The notes beneath the pieces are model-generated. The model was given only the letters and a program-made list of their open reading frames with translations. It was not told where the DNA came from and ran no database searches. A stretch of 64,000 bases of DNA, taken from NCBI GenBank assembly GCA_036279355.1, contig DASUJH010000020.1, forward strand, positions 62,001-126,000. The letters are read 5' to 3'. A program made the translations under genes and the position numbers. Origin of the DNA: Gemmatimonadales bacterium. Lineage in GTDB: Bacteria > Gemmatimonadota > Gemmatimonadetes > Gemmatimonadales > GWC2-71-9. This document shows positions 9,088 to 18,460 of the stretch, one piece after another. Each line of letters starts with the position of its first letter. Position 1 is the first letter of the stretch.

Positions 9088-9113
9088 GCTACGCGCCCAC
9101 GCTACGCGCCCAC
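9088..9113. repeat. exact 13-bp tandem duplication at a gene junction
   Basis: GCTACGCGCCCAC occurs twice head to tail (9088-9100 and 9101-9113). One copy contains the stop codon of the MCP-like gene; the other makes up the spacer before the folK ATG. Confidence 0.9.
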
Positions 9114-11183
9114 GGCGAAGTGGCGCGAGATGCCTTGCAGGTGCGCGGCCACCGACTCGAGCTCGCCAATGGCGCGCTCCAGGTCCACCTGGCCGCGCTC
9201 GGCTTCGCTCGCCTGCGCGGCCAGCGCGTCGCTCCGCTCGCGCGCGCGCGACGATTCCGCCGCCACCCGCTCGATGCGCGCGCGCAGCTCGTCGCAGGCG
9301 CTCTGCTGCCGCTCCGCCCCCGTGGCGATCTGCTCCGCGCGTGCGCCGGCTTCGCCGGTAGCCTGGAGGATGGCCTCGAGCGCGGCGGCGGCGGCGCTGC
9401 CCAGCTCCTCGACGTCGGCCACCGCGCCCTGCCCTTCGGCCATCTGCGCGGAGACGGTCCCCACCTGCGACGCCATCGCCGCAAGCAGCGCCGCGCTCTC
9501 CCGGGTCGCATCCAGGGTCTGCGCGGCGAGCTGCCGCACCTCGTCGGCGACCACGGCAAAGCCGCGGCCGTCGCGCCCCGCGCGCGCCGCCTCGATGGCC
9601 GCATTGAGCGCGATCAGGTTGGTGAGGTCCGCGATCTCGCGGATGCTGCCGAGAAATCCGGTGACCCGCTGGGCGACGTCACCCAGCGCGCCGACCTGCG
9701 CCGAGCTCGCGCCGACGAACCGCTTGAGCTCGACGAGGCGCGCCACGGCGGTCGCGATCACGGCGCGGTTCTCACCGGCCACCGCGGTCGCGCGGCGGCT
9801 CGCCTCGGCGGAGCGCCGGCCCTCGTCCGCCATCCCGTGCGAGAGCGCGGCGAGCGCGGTCGTGGCCTCGAGGCCGCTCGCGGCGAAGGCGCTCTGCTCG
9901 GCGATCCCGTCCCGCATGGCAAGGGACGCCGCGGCGAGCGCGGCCGCCGTGGTCCGGAGCGACTCGGTGACCCGGGCGAGCTCCGCGATCTGGTTACCGA
10001 TCTGGTCGACGGTGCTCACCAGCGGGCGGCGGAGCTCCGCGATATGGATCGCGGTGGCGACATGGCCGGCGAGCGTGCCCATCGTGAGCAGGTCGCGCTC
10101 GCCGTAGGTCCGCTGCTTGTGGTGCTCCACCTCGAGGGTCCCCAGCGTTTCGTCGCCGAACCGGATCGGATAGACGATCAGGCTCCGCACGCTCGGCACG
10201 TTCCCGATGACGCGCTGGTCTCGCTGGGTGTCGCGCACCAGCACGGGATCGCCGCCGGCCAGCACCTTACGCCGGAGCTGCTCCAGCGCGGGCGGCGGCT
10301 CCCCGCGCGCGGGCCGGCCGAACTCGCCGCGGTGGGTGAGCGCGGGCCCACCCTCCTCCATGCGGTAGATCCGGAAATCGCCCCAGTCGAGCAGCCGGTG
10401 CGCCAGCCGCTCGATCTGGGCGAGCGTATCGGCCAGTCGCAGGTTGCCGAGCATCGTTCGCTCGAGCTGGTGGACCTTGTTGAGGTCCTCCGCCGAGATC
10501 GCCTCTTCGACGATGCGTCGCGTGAGCACGCCGAGTGCGAGCAGCACGAGCCCCGCCGCGAGCCACCCGGGCGGATCGAGCAAATGCAGCGCGGCGATCA
10601 GCACCACGACGGCGATGAGCGTGAGCAGGTAGGAGATGATTTCCCACCGCAGGATCAACAGTTGCTCCGCCGTCTCCAGCTTGTCCCGCACCAGCAGCGT
10701 GAAGTAGAAGAGCGCCCGGCTGGTGAAGAAATACATGCTGACGAACGCGCAGGCCGCGGGCAGGAAGTCGAGCGACAGATCGACCACCCCCGTCGCGCGG
10801 TACACCACGGCATAGAAGCCGAATGCCGCGATGAAGGCGAGCACTTCGCGCCCCGCGTTGACCCACCCCGCGCGCCACGGCTTCCGGAGAATGGCCACGT
10901 CCGCCATGAGCGTTCCGACGCCGAGCCCGAGGGTCGCCGGCCCGGCGCCCAGGGCGAGCCCGCCGACCAGGGCTGCAACGCCGGTCTGCGTCAGGTAGGA
11001 ATACTTGCTCAGCCGGATCGGGCGGGCGCGCACCACGACGACGAGCGCGGCGATCGCGAGCACCGCGAGGGGCGCCTGGAGCCAGTGCGGATCGGTCGCG
11101 AGGACGAGTACGGCGATGACGGTGCCCCCCCAGGACAGCCAGGCGGCGTACCGGGTCACGAGGCGTGCGATGCCGATCCTCAT
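9102..11183 (-). CDS. membrane protein with GAF and methyl-accepting chemotaxis signalling domains
   Basis: 693 aa. The N-terminal third (to about residue 225) is hydrophobic with roughly seven or eight membrane segments and no obvious periplasmic sensor domain. A GAF domain follows (about 240-390; [21 protein letters not shown], then [18 protein letters not shown]). The C-terminal 300 residues are an Ala-rich coiled coil ending in the MCP hairpin tip near 516-558, with [20 protein letters not shown] and VADEVRQLA. It is therefore a candidate chemoreceptor-like transducer sensing a small molecule through GAF or the membrane part. No cheA, cheW, cheB or cheR lies in the window. ATG 11183 overlaps the trpA stop (ATGA), which is an unusual partner. 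Ligand unknown. Confidence 0.8.
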   Translation of the reverse strand: MRIGIARLVTRYAAWLSWGGTVIAVLVLATDPHWLQAPLAVLAIAALVVVVRARPIRLSKYSYLTQTGVAALVGGLALGAGPATLGLGVGTLMADVAILRKPWRAGWVNAGREVLAFIAAFGFYAVVYRATGVVDLSLDFLPAACAFVSMYFFTSRALFYFTLLVRDKLETAEQLLILRWEIISYLLTLIAVVVLIAALHLLDPPGWLAAGLVLLALGVLTRRIVEEAISAEDLNKVHQLERTMLGNLRLADTLAQIERLAHRLLDWGDFRIYRMEEGGPALTHRGEFGRPARGEPPPALEQLRRKVLAGGDPVLVRDTQRDQRVIGNVPSVRSLIVYPIRFGDETLGTLEVEHHKQRTYGERDLLTMGTLAGHVATAIHIAELRRPLVSTVDQIGNQIAELARVTESLRTTAAALAAASLAMRDGIAEQSAFAASGLEATTALAALSHGMADEGRRSAEASRRATAVAGENRAVIATAVARLVELKRFVGASSAQVGALGDVAQRVTGFLGSIREIADLTNLIALNAAIEAARAGRDGRGFAVVADEVRQLAAQTLDATRESAALLAAMASQVGTVSAQMAEGQGAVADVEELGSAAAAALEAILQATGEAGARAEQIATGAERQQSACDELRARIERVAAESSRARERSDALAAQASEAERGQVDLERAIGELESVAAHLQGISRHFAVGA

Positions 11184-11974
11184 GAAACCCGCTCCCGCGC
11201 ATCGATCGCCTCGCGCAGCGAGTGGAGCAGCGCCGCTGCCGAGCGCACCCCGCCGCGGCCCAGCGCGTCGACCAGCGCGCTTCCCACCACGACGCCGTCG
11301 GCGAGGGCCGCCACGGTGCTCGCCTGCGCCGGCGTCGAGATCCCGAAGCCCACCGCGACCGGCAGCGTCGTGGCACTCCGCACGCGCGCGATGGAGGCGG
11401 GCAACTCGGCGGCGAGCGCGTCGCTCGCGCCCGTCACGCCGAGGCGGCCCACGAGGTACACGAACCCCGCCGCGCCCGCCACCGCGTCGGCGAGGCGCTC
11501 GGCGCGCGTGGTGGGCGCCACGAGGCGAATGAGGTCGAGCGGGCTTCGCCGCACCACGCCCTCGATGCCCGGATCGCTGCCCGCGGGAAGGTCGGTGAGG
11601 AGGAGGCCCGCGACGCCCAGCGCGTCGGCATCACGCAGGAGTCGCTCGACTCCGTAGCGCAGCACCGGGTTCACGTAGCTGAAGAGCACGACGGGCCGCT
11701 CGAGCCCCGCCTCGGCAATGAGGTCGAGCGTCTTCGGTAGCGTCATGCCCTGCGCGAGGGCCTCGAACGTCGATCGCTGGATGGTGGGCCCGTCGGCGAG
11801 CGGGTCGCTGAACGGCACACCCACCTCGATGACGTCGGCGCACTCGGCCGCCGCTCTGAGTGCGGCGACGCTCGCCGCAGGCGTGGGGTGGCCGGCGGTG
11901 AGATACGGGATGAGCGCCGTGCGGCCGTCGGCGCGCAACGCCGCCCACGCGGCATCGAGACGGGAGTCAGACAA
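11180..11974 (-). CDS. trpA: tryptophan synthase alpha subunit
   Basis: Cleaves indole-3-glycerol phosphate to indole and glyceraldehyde 3-phosphate, passing indole to TrpB. 264 aa barrel with [16 protein letters not shown], the catalytic-Glu region [42 protein letters not shown] and [11 protein letters not shown]. No ATG or GTG fits. The start is best placed at TTG 11974 (M)SDSRLDAAW, eight bases inside the preceding HD gene, so initiation should depend on that gene's translation. It is separated from trpB by two signalling genes. Confidence 0.93.
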   Translation of the reverse strand: MSDSRLDAAWAALRADGRTALIPYLTAGHPTPAASVAALRAAAECADVIEVGVPFSDPLADGPTIQRSTFEALAQGMTLPKTLDLIAEAGLERPVVLFSYVNPVLRYGVERLLRDADALGVAGLLLTDLPAGSDPGIEGVVRRSPLDLIRLVAPTTRAERLADAVAGAAGFVYLVGRLGVTGASDALAAELPASIARVRSATTLPVAVGFGISTPAQASTVAALADGVVVGSALVDALGRGGVRSAAALLHSLREAIDARERVS

Positions 11975-13436
11975 AGTAGTCGCCGACGGTAATGCCGTAG
12001 CGGGCGGGCGTCGTGACCTTGACGATCGAGCGCACATAGGCGCCCCCCGCGGTCCGCTCGGCCAGGTTGACCGGCTGGCCCGGCGGCGGTACCGCCGCGC
12101 CGTCCGCCGAAACGGCGATCCGCGCGAGCGGCCGGTTGAGCGCGGTGCCCTCGGGGTTGGACGCGGCGACAAGCGCCACCTCGAACGTGTCGAGGATTAC
12201 GCACGTGCCCACCGGGTAGATGCCGATGAGATTGATCAGCGCCTTCACCAGCACCGTGTCGTAGCCGCGACGCGGGTTCTCCCACATTTCGCGGAGCACC
12301 TGGTCGGGCTCGATGGGGACGGTCTGATAGCTGCGCCGCGTGGTGGCCGCATCGAAGCCGTCCGCCACCGCCACGATGCGCGAGAAGAGGCTCAGCTCTC
12401 GGTTCCGAATGGCGCGGGGATAGCCCGAGAGATCGCTCTTCATGTGGTGCTCGTACGCCACCAGGATCGATCGGTACGGAATCTCCTCGTAGCCGCGCAG
12501 GCCGAAGAGCGTGAGCGCGCCGAGCCAGGGGTGCGCCTGCATCACGTGCCATTCGCGGTCGTCGAGACCGCTGGTCTTGTTGAGGATGTCGATCGGAACC
12601 CGCGCCTTGCCGACGTCGTGCAGCAGCGCCGTCATGCCAAGATCGTAGAGCTGCAGCCGGGAAAAGCCGAGCTTCTTGCCCAGCGCGATGGCGAAGATGC
12701 ACACGTTCACCGAGTGGGTGAAGGTGTACTCGTCGTAGTCGCGGATGGTGGTGAGACCCATGAGCGAGGTCTCGTTGTTGAGCACCTGGTCCACGATCAT
12801 CTGGACCGCGCGCTTGACCCGCTTCACGCTGGTGGTGCGGCCCAGCCGGACGCCGGTGATCACGTCCTTGGTGACCGCCACGCCCTGCGAGTAGGTGCGG
12901 CGCGCCACCTGCCGCGACTCCTCCGACTCCTGCAGGCCCTCCTGGTGCGGCAGCGCGCGGTCAAGCGTGAGGTTGGTCACGCCGCCCGCCGCGAGGCGCT
13001 GTTGCAGCTCGGCGAGCTGGTCCTCGCTCGCCACCCGGCCGCCCAGGCTGAGCAGCAGGCTCAGGAAGACCTGCCACTCGCGGCGCTCGATGTCGCGGCC
13101 GACCCGGAGCGCGCCGATCTCGAACGCGCGGAAAAGCGCGAGCAGGTGGCTGAACGACGCGTAGTTATCGAGCTCGAGGCGGAGCCGGGTGGCGTTGACG
13201 AAGATGAAATCGCCGGCGAGCCGTACCTCGAGCTCACCCTCGGAGGCGATCAGCGCTTCCGCCGAGGCCTGGAGATCGTACAGCGCCTTCTGTACGGTGG
13301 CGTTCTCGACCGGGTAGAGCTTGAGGCTGCGTAGCGCCGCATAGAGCTCGAGGAGCAGGCCGCGCCCCGCCTGGCGCAGCCGCGCCTCGGTCGAGGCGTC
13401 CGGGGCGCGGGCGGTGCCGCCGTCCGGTTGGGTCAC
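11967..13436 (-). CDS. HD-GYP-type phosphohydrolase with N-terminal domain shared with its neighbour
   Basis: 489 aa, soluble. Residues about 26-127 form an alpha/beta domain that aligns with the start of the next gene upstream (LLLELYAALRSLKLYP here). The catalytic part from about 225 has H241, the HD pair at 273-274 in LLHDVGKARVPIDIL, H302, HH at 330-331, GYP at 338-340 and VADGFDAATTRRSYQ. This is the order of HD-GYP cyclic-di-GMP phosphodiesterases, with the usual HHERxDGxGYP loop changed to HHMKSDLSGYP. The last 90 residues are beta-rich and unassigned. Start GTG 13436 overlaps the HEAT gene stop as GTGA. c-di-GMP as substrate is a family inference; the altered GYP loop lowers certainty. 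Confidence 0.8.
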   Translation of the reverse strand: MTQPDGGTARAPDASTEARLRQAGRGLLLELYAALRSLKLYPVENATVQKALYDLQASAEALIASEGELEVRLAGDFIFVNATRLRLELDNYASFSHLLALFRAFEIGALRVGRDIERREWQVFLSLLLSLGGRVASEDQLAELQQRLAAGGVTNLTLDRALPHQEGLQESEESRQVARRTYSQGVAVTKDVITGVRLGRTTSVKRVKRAVQMIVDQVLNNETSLMGLTTIRDYDEYTFTHSVNVCIFAIALGKKLGFSRLQLYDLGMTALLHDVGKARVPIDILNKTSGLDDREWHVMQAHPWLGALTLFGLRGYEEIPYRSILVAYEHHMKSDLSGYPRAIRNRELSLFSRIVAVADGFDAATTRRSYQTVPIEPDQVLREMWENPRRGYDTVLVKALINLIGIYPVGTCVILDTFEVALVAASNPEGTALNRPLARIAVSADGAAVPPPGQPVNLAERTAGGAYVRSIVKVTTPARYGITVGDYFV

Positions 13437-15118
13437 GCCGCCGGCTCGCGCAGCGCGCGGTTCACCGCGTTGCGCACCACGAGGTCCTTGTCGTCCGCGG
13501 CGCGGAGCAGGATGTCGCGGGCCTCGGGGCCGCGCATGCGGCCGAGCGCGATGGCGGCGCAGGCGCGGGTTTCCGCCGGCTCCTTGCGCTTGAGCAGCCC
13601 GCGCGGCAGCAGAAGCCCCGCGAGCGCGGGCAGCGCCGGCGGCCCGGCAATCGCGCCGTAGGCCTCGAAGAACGCCATCTTTTCGGTCAGGTCCATGTCC
13701 TTGACGCCCCGCCCGAGCACGACGGTCTCGACCCGGCGGAGCGCGCCCTTGTAGCCGCGCGCGGCGATGGTCCGGACCGCGGCGAGGCGGACGCCGCGAT
13801 CGGCATCCTCGACGGCGCGATCGATGTGGATGAGCGCGCCCGGGCTCGCGATCTCGGCCAGCGCCTGCACCGCCGCGAGGCGCACCGCGGGGTCGGCGTG
13901 CCCGACCGTCTCGCCGAGGCCCGGCACGGCCTGCTGCACGCGGAGTCGCCCGCAGAGCGCGATCGTGGCGGGGAGCGTTTCGTCGCCGCCCTCGCGCAGC
14001 AGACGCAGCACCTCAGTCGGGTGCTGCGTGGCGAGGCGGTCGATGGCCTGCTCCAGGAGCGCGCGCACCGGCGCCGCGCCGAGCTTCGGCACCGCGCCCA
14101 AGAGCGTGGCGACCGCCTCGGGGCGCAGCTCACGCAGCACCTCGACCACGTCGTCATCGCCTGCCGCGGGCGCCGCCTCGTCGAGCGCCTGGACGAGTTG
14201 CGCCACGATCGCCGGCTGACTCAACTGGGTCTCGAAGTTGTGCAGCCGCTGTCGGTGCTCCGCCGAAAGTTCGGCCGCGCGAGATGCCGCGAGCCGCGTC
14301 TCGCGCATCACCGTCGCGACCGTTCGGAACTCGCCCTTGTTGAGCAGGTTGGGGAACAGCATGTCGAGCACGTCCAGTATTTCAGACCGAGCCGCGGCAT
14401 TGGATTGCAGCTCGAACAGATCGAAGAGGCTGGTGAGCGCCTGCAGCCGGACGTCGCGCGCGTACTCCCGCTCCACCTCGCGGGAGATGTAGTTGATCTC
14501 CGCCTCATCCAGGAAGTAGAGCGTCGAGTCGAAATCGTCGATGTCCACCATGCCCTTGGGGCGCGGGGGCGCCTCTTCCCGCACCTGCTCCCGCCGCACC
14601 TCCGGCGGCGGCGGCTCGGCGGCGCCCGCGCTTTCCATCGACGCCGCGAGCGCATCGCCCTCGCCGAGGAAGTCGATGAACTGCCCGTGGATGTACTGGA
14701 ACTCCTGCTCCCACAGCAGCGTCATCAGGTCGTCGCCGGCGTCGGGCGAGAGAAAGCGCACGCGGTTCATCGTCTCCAGGAAGCGTGGCAATTCCTCCGC
14801 CTCGGCGCCGCGGCGGATGGTGAGCACGCGCATGCCGTCCTTGTACAGGAGCCAGGCGAGGCATTCGGACTTGCTCAACTGCTCGTAGACGACCTCCTCC
14901 TCCCAGCGGAAGTCGGTCTCGCCCACCGCGAGCACCAGCTCATCCACCGCGGCCCACACCGGCTCGAGCGCGGCCTGAACGTTCTGCACCGCGCGCTGAT
15001 GGATTGGATTGTTCGGGAGATACATCTGGAAGGCGCGCAATGCCTTCACCAGCGTCTGCAGGAGCTCCGCGACCTGGCTCGGCACCAGGAGCGCGGGCGA
15101 TGGGACGCCCGCCGTCAC
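13433..15118 (-). CDS. HEAT-repeat protein with the same N-terminal domain as the HD-GYP protein
   Basis: 561 aa, no signal peptide. Residues about 18-120 resemble residues 26-127 of the following HD-GYP protein: LLxxLxxALRxxxxYxxxN, QA, DEL and DF elements line up in order. A charged, Pro-rich linker follows, then helices, and from about residue 330 short Ala/Leu helical repeats of HEAT/PBS-lyase type ([46 protein letters not shown]). These are protein-interaction surfaces. Start GTG 15118 overlaps the trpB stop as GTGA. Function unknown. Translational coupling to the HD-GYP gene and the shared domain suggest the two proteins act together. Confidence 0.75.
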   Translation of the reverse strand: MTAGVPSPALLVPSQVAELLQTLVKALRAFQMYLPNNPIHQRAVQNVQAALEPVWAAVDELVLAVGETDFRWEEEVVYEQLSKSECLAWLLYKDGMRVLTIRRGAEAEELPRFLETMNRVRFLSPDAGDDLMTLLWEQEFQYIHGQFIDFLGEGDALAASMESAGAAEPPPPEVRREQVREEAPPRPKGMVDIDDFDSTLYFLDEAEINYISREVEREYARDVRLQALTSLFDLFELQSNAAARSEILDVLDMLFPNLLNKGEFRTVATVMRETRLAASRAAELSAEHRQRLHNFETQLSQPAIVAQLVQALDEAAPAAGDDDVVEVLRELRPEAVATLLGAVPKLGAAPVRALLEQAIDRLATQHPTEVLRLLREGGDETLPATIALCGRLRVQQAVPGLGETVGHADPAVRLAAVQALAEIASPGALIHIDRAVEDADRGVRLAAVRTIAARGYKGALRRVETVVLGRGVKDMDLTEKMAFFEAYGAIAGPPALPALAGLLLPRGLLKRKEPAETRACAAIALGRMRGPEARDILLRAADDKDLVVRNAVNRALREPAA

Positions 15119-16317
15119 CGGGGCCCTCCGAGCAGCGCGGCCGCGTGCGCCACGTCCTTGTCGCCCCGGCCGCTCAGGCAGACGAGCACCGGCTCGTCGG
15201 CGCCCCAGCGGCCCCGCTCGCGCATGACCCACGCGAATGCGTGCGCGGTCTCGAGCGCGGGGATGATGCCCTCGAGCCGCGCCACGAGCTGAAACGCGTC
15301 GAGCGCCTCGCGGTCGCTGGCGGATTCGTAGCGCACGCGGCCGCTGTCGCGCAACCAACTGTGCTCGGGGCCCACGCCGGGGTAGTCGAGTCCCGCGGAC
15401 ACCGAATGCGCCGGCAGCACCTGGCCGTCCGCGTCCTGGAGGAGATAGCTCAGGCTGCCATGGAGCACGCCCGGGCTCCCGGCACTCAGCGTGGCACTGT
15501 GGTGCCCGCTCGCTATTCCCTCTCCGGCCGCCTCGACGCCGACCAGCTCGACCGCGCGGTCGTCGAGGAACGCCGAAAAGATCCCCATCGCGTTGGAGCC
15601 CCCGCCGACGCAGGCCACGATCGTCCGCGGCAGCCGGTTCGCGCGCTCCAGGAGTTGCGCCCGCGCCTCGCGTCCGATCACCGCCTGAAAGTCGCGTACC
15701 ATGCGCGGGTAGGGATCCGGCCCCACCACGGAGCCGATGATGTAGTGGGTCGTCGGCACGTTCGTGACCCAGTCGCGGAGCGCTTCGTTGGTCGCATCCT
15801 TGAGCGTGCGCGTCCCCGACTCGACGGGCACTACCGTCGCGCCGAGGAGCTGCATCCGGTAGACGTTGAGCCGCTGGCGCGCGACGTCCTCCGCGCCCAT
15901 ATACACCACGCACTCGAGGCCGAAGCGGGCGCACACCGTCGCGGTGGCAACCCCGTGCTGGCCCGCGCCGGTTTCGGCAATGATGCGCCGCTTCCCCATC
16001 CGCCGAGCGAGGAGCGCCTGGCCCACGGTGTTGTTGATCTTGTGCGCGCCGGTGTGATTCAGGTCCTCGCGCTTGAGCCACACCGGCGCACCCACCTCTG
16101 CGCTCAAGCGAGGCGCGGCCGAGAGCGGCGTCGGACGTCCCACGTACTCGCGCAGCAGCCCGTCGAGCTCGTCCCAGAACGCACGGTCCGTCCGCAGGCC
16201 GTCGTAGAGCGCGGCCAGCTCGTCGAGCGCCGCGACCAGCGTCTCGGGGACATACCGCCCTCCGTACGGCCCGAAGCGGCCGCCGACGGCGCGCTCAGGC
16301 GAAGGGGCGAGAGCCAC
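15115..16317 (-). CDS. trpB: tryptophan synthase beta subunit
   Basis: PLP enzyme that condenses indole and serine. 400 aa from GTG 16317, which overlaps the trpF end by 23 bases. Motifs: [13 protein letters not shown], the PLP-lysine segment [29 protein letters not shown], the phosphate loop [20 protein letters not shown], and LSGRGDKDV at the C-terminus. Standard TrpB1, with [11 protein letters not shown] and DYPGVGPEH all in place. Confidence 0.96.
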   Translation of the reverse strand: MALAPSPERAVGGRFGPYGGRYVPETLVAALDELAALYDGLRTDRAFWDELDGLLREYVGRPTPLSAAPRLSAEVGAPVWLKREDLNHTGAHKINNTVGQALLARRMGKRRIIAETGAGQHGVATATVCARFGLECVVYMGAEDVARQRLNVYRMQLLGATVVPVESGTRTLKDATNEALRDWVTNVPTTHYIIGSVVGPDPYPRMVRDFQAVIGREARAQLLERANRLPRTIVACVGGGSNAMGIFSAFLDDRAVELVGVEAAGEGIASGHHSATLSAGSPGVLHGSLSYLLQDADGQVLPAHSVSAGLDYPGVGPEHSWLRDSGRVRYESASDREALDAFQLVARLEGIIPALETAHAFAWVMRERGRWGADEPVLVCLSGRGDKDVAHAAALLGGPR

Positions 16318-16939
16318 GGGCTGCCTCCACGAAGCGGTCCATCTTAAGCGGGTCCTTGATGCCAGGTTGGATTTCAACCCCGGAACTTACATCCACGATA
16401 TCGGGCGCCACGAGCCCCACCACCTCGCCCACGAGCTCGGCGGTGAGCCCGCCCGCCAGTACCATGCGGCACCCCGCGAGCGCGGCCCGCGCCGCACGGG
16501 CGACCGGCAAGCCGAGCTGTACGCCGCTGCCGCCGTCCGCGTGGGCCACTCGCGGCTCAACGAGCACGGCGTCCGCCTCGGCCGCCAGCCCGTCGAGCGC
16601 GGCGAGGTCGACCCACGCCGCAACCCGCGCCACGCGCCAGACGAGGAGCCCTTCGCGCCGGAGACGTGCCGCGTCCGCGACCGTGTGCACCCCATGGAGC
16701 TGTACTCCGCTCAGCGCCGCGGCATCCCGCAGTCGAAGAATCTCGTCGCCCGAGGCGGCGCCGACGACGCCGAGGACGGGCCGTCCATCCGCCGCCGCGA
16801 CGATCGCGCGCGCCGCAGCCGGCGTTACGACGCGCGGTCCGCTTGCAAAGACGACGCCGAGATAGCTCGCGCCGCTCGCCGCTGCCGCCGCCGCATCCTG
16901 GGGCCGAGTGAGCCCGCAAATCTTCACTTCGACGCTCAT
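16295..16939 (-). CDS. trpF: phosphoribosylanthranilate isomerase
   Basis: Amadori rearrangement of PRA to CdRP. About 214 aa barrel: [12 protein letters not shown] with the catalytic Cys, [18 protein letters not shown], and [12 protein letters not shown] with VDVSSGVE carrying the catalytic Asp and phosphate-binding loop. I use ATG 16939 (MSVEVKICG); ATG 16948 is equally in frame. 46 bases separate it from trpC. Confidence 0.94.
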   Translation of the reverse strand: MSVEVKICGLTRPQDAAAAAASGASYLGVVFASGPRVVTPAAARAIVAAADGRPVLGVVGAASGDEILRLRDAAALSGVQLHGVHTVADAARLRREGLLVWRVARVAAWVDLAALDGLAAEADAVLVEPRVAHADGGSGVQLGLPVARAARAALAGCRMVLAGGLTAELVGEVVGLVAPDIVDVSSGVEIQPGIKDPLKMDRFVEAARGSRPFA

Positions 16940-16985
16940 GCCGCTCATCCCGGTGCGGCGAGGGTGCGTATCGGAGCGGATGCGC

Positions 16986-17777
16986 TCACCGCCCACGCCG
17001 TGCGATCGCCGTGCACTCAGCCGCGAGCGCCGCCGGGTCCGCTGCCGCCGAGAGCGCGGTCCCGATGAGCACCGCGTCCGCGCCGGCCGCCGCGGCGCGC
17101 GCGACGTCCGCGGCGGACGCCATGCCGCTCTCCGCCACGGCGACGAGCTCGGCGGGCACCGCCGCGATGAGCGCCCACGCGGCGGCGACATCGATCCGGA
17201 AGGTGTCGAGGTCGCGGCTGTTGATGCCGATGACGGTGGCGCCCGCCGCGAGCGCCCTCTCGAGCTCCGCGCGCGTGTGAACTTCGACCAGCGCGTCGAG
17301 ACCGTGGTCGCCGGCACATCCGATCAGCGCGGCGAGCCGCGCCGCGGGCAGCGCGCGCACGATGAGCAGCACCGCCGCGGCGCCGCGCGCGCGGGCCTCG
17401 AGTACCTGCAACTCGTCGATGATGAAATCCTTCCGGAGCACCGGCACTGCCACTCGGCGCGCGACGGCCGCGAGATCGTCGATCGAGCCGCCGAAGAACG
17501 GCTCATCGGTGAGCACCGAGATGGCCGATGCGCCGGCCGCCGCATAGCGCTCGGCCCGCTCCGGCGGTTTGAGGTCCTGTCGGATCACGCCGGCCGAGGG
17601 CGATCGCCGCTTGACCTCGGCAACGAGCGCTACCCGCGAGCCGCCCCCGAGCGCAGCCCGGAGCGAAGGGGGCGCCGGCGCCCGTCGCGCCGCAGATTCC
17701 AGCTCGCCGCCGCGCGCGTGCAGCCCCGGCAAGCCGCGGCGCGTCGTGGCGAGGATCTCGTCGAGCGTGACCGGCAT
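16986..17777 (-). CDS. trpC: indole-3-glycerol-phosphate synthase
   Basis: Converts CdRP to indole-3-glycerol phosphate. 263 aa, starting MPVTLDEILATTRRGL at ATG 17777 with an AAGGA ribosome site. Signatures: ALVAEVKRRSPSAGVI, ISVLTDEPFFGGSIDDL, VLRKDFIIDELQVLEA, VEVHTRAELERAL, IGINSRDLDTF and AVAESGM. First of the trpC-F-B run; its upstream region is shared with lexA. Confidence 0.95.
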   Translation of the reverse strand: MPVTLDEILATTRRGLPGLHARGGELESAARRAPAPPSLRAALGGGSRVALVAEVKRRSPSAGVIRQDLKPPERAERYAAAGASAISVLTDEPFFGGSIDDLAAVARRVAVPVLRKDFIIDELQVLEARARGAAAVLLIVRALPAARLAALIGCAGDHGLDALVEVHTRAELERALAAGATVIGINSRDLDTFRIDVAAAWALIAAVPAELVAVAESGMASAADVARAAAAGADAVLIGTALSAAADPAALAAECTAIARRGR

Positions 17778-17778
17778 C

Positions 17779-17823
17779 TTGTCCTTCGGCTGGTGTTCGG
17801 GTACTCTTATTCGGGACCTATTC
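17779..17823 (+). promoter_or_regulatory. lexA promoter with two direct-repeat candidate LexA boxes
   Basis: TTGTCC (17779-17784), a 17-base spacer and TACTCT (17802-17807) form a sigma-70-like promoter; expected start near 17814. Two direct repeats with an 11-base period overlap it: CTTC-N7-GTTC (17784-17798) in the spacer and ATTC-N7-ATTC (17809-17823) just after the -10. GTTC-N7-GTTC is the known LexA box of Alphaproteobacteria. The placement would let LexA repress its own promoter. Confidence 0.55.
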
Positions 17824-17851
17824 GGCCGCACCAGCACCCGGAGGCGCCGGC

Positions 17852-18460
17852 ATGCCGCTCACCAAGCGTCAGAGCGAAATCCTCACGTACCTGCAAAGCC
17901 ACATTCGCGCCGAGGGCTTCGCGCCGAGCTTCGAGGAAATCGCCGAGCAGTTCGGCTTTCAATCGCTCGCCACCGTTCATGAACACCTCACCAACCTCGA
18001 GCGGAAGGGCTACATCCGCCGCGCTTACAACGAGAGCCGAGCCATCGAGCTGCTCCCGCCCCGCGGCACCACCGTCGCCACCGAGATTCCGCTGCTCGGC
18101 AAGGTGGCCGCCGGCACGCCCATCGAGGCGCTGATGCAGCAGGAAACCCTCGCCGTGCCCGACGCCATGCTCCCCCGCCGCGGGCCCAACTTCGCGCTCA
18201 AGGTGGCCGGCAATTCGATGGTCGACGAGCACATCCTCGATGGCGACTTCGTCGTGGTGCACGGTAAGCAGTCCGCCGAAAATGGCGAGCTCGTGATCGC
18301 GCTCGTGAACGGCGCCGAGGCCACGGTTAAGAAGTTCTACCGCGAGGCCGGCGGTTGGATCCGGCTCCAGCCGGCCAATGCCACGATGCAGCCGCTCCGC
18401 TTCCATGAGCGCGACGTGCTGATCCAGGGCGTTGTGGTCGGCGTCATTCGGAAATACTGA
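17852..18460 (+). CDS. lexA: LexA, SOS repressor and self-cleaving protease
   Basis: 202 aa. N-terminal winged helix (LTKRQSEILTYLQSHI, EGFAPSFEEIAEQFGF, VHEHLTNLERKGYIRR), then the autocleavage site Ala87-Gly88 in GKVAAGTPIEA, and the S24 protease domain with Ser122 (GNSMVDEHI) and Lys160 (ATVKKF) as the catalytic dyad. Represses DNA-damage genes until RecA triggers self-cleavage. Preceded by its own promoter. It sits opposite to and inside the trp cluster: its last 17 bases overlap the end of trpD, and its 5' region is shared with trpC. Recognition-helix residues differ from E. coli, in line with a non-CTGT box. Confidence 0.96.
   Translation: MPLTKRQSEILTYLQSHIRAEGFAPSFEEIAEQFGFQSLATVHEHLTNLERKGYIRRAYNESRAIELLPPRGTTVATEIPLLGKVAAGTPIEALMQQETLAVPDAMLPRRGPNFALKVAGNSMVDEHILDGDFVVVHGKQSAENGELVIALVNGAEATVKKFYREAGGWIRLQPANATMQPLRFHERDVLIQGVVVGVIRKY

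Noticed and set aside
13433-16081. HEAT protein start extended far upstream through trpB
   Set aside because: The upstream part is the out-of-frame shadow of trpB. GTG 15118, overlapping the trpB stop, is the natural start.
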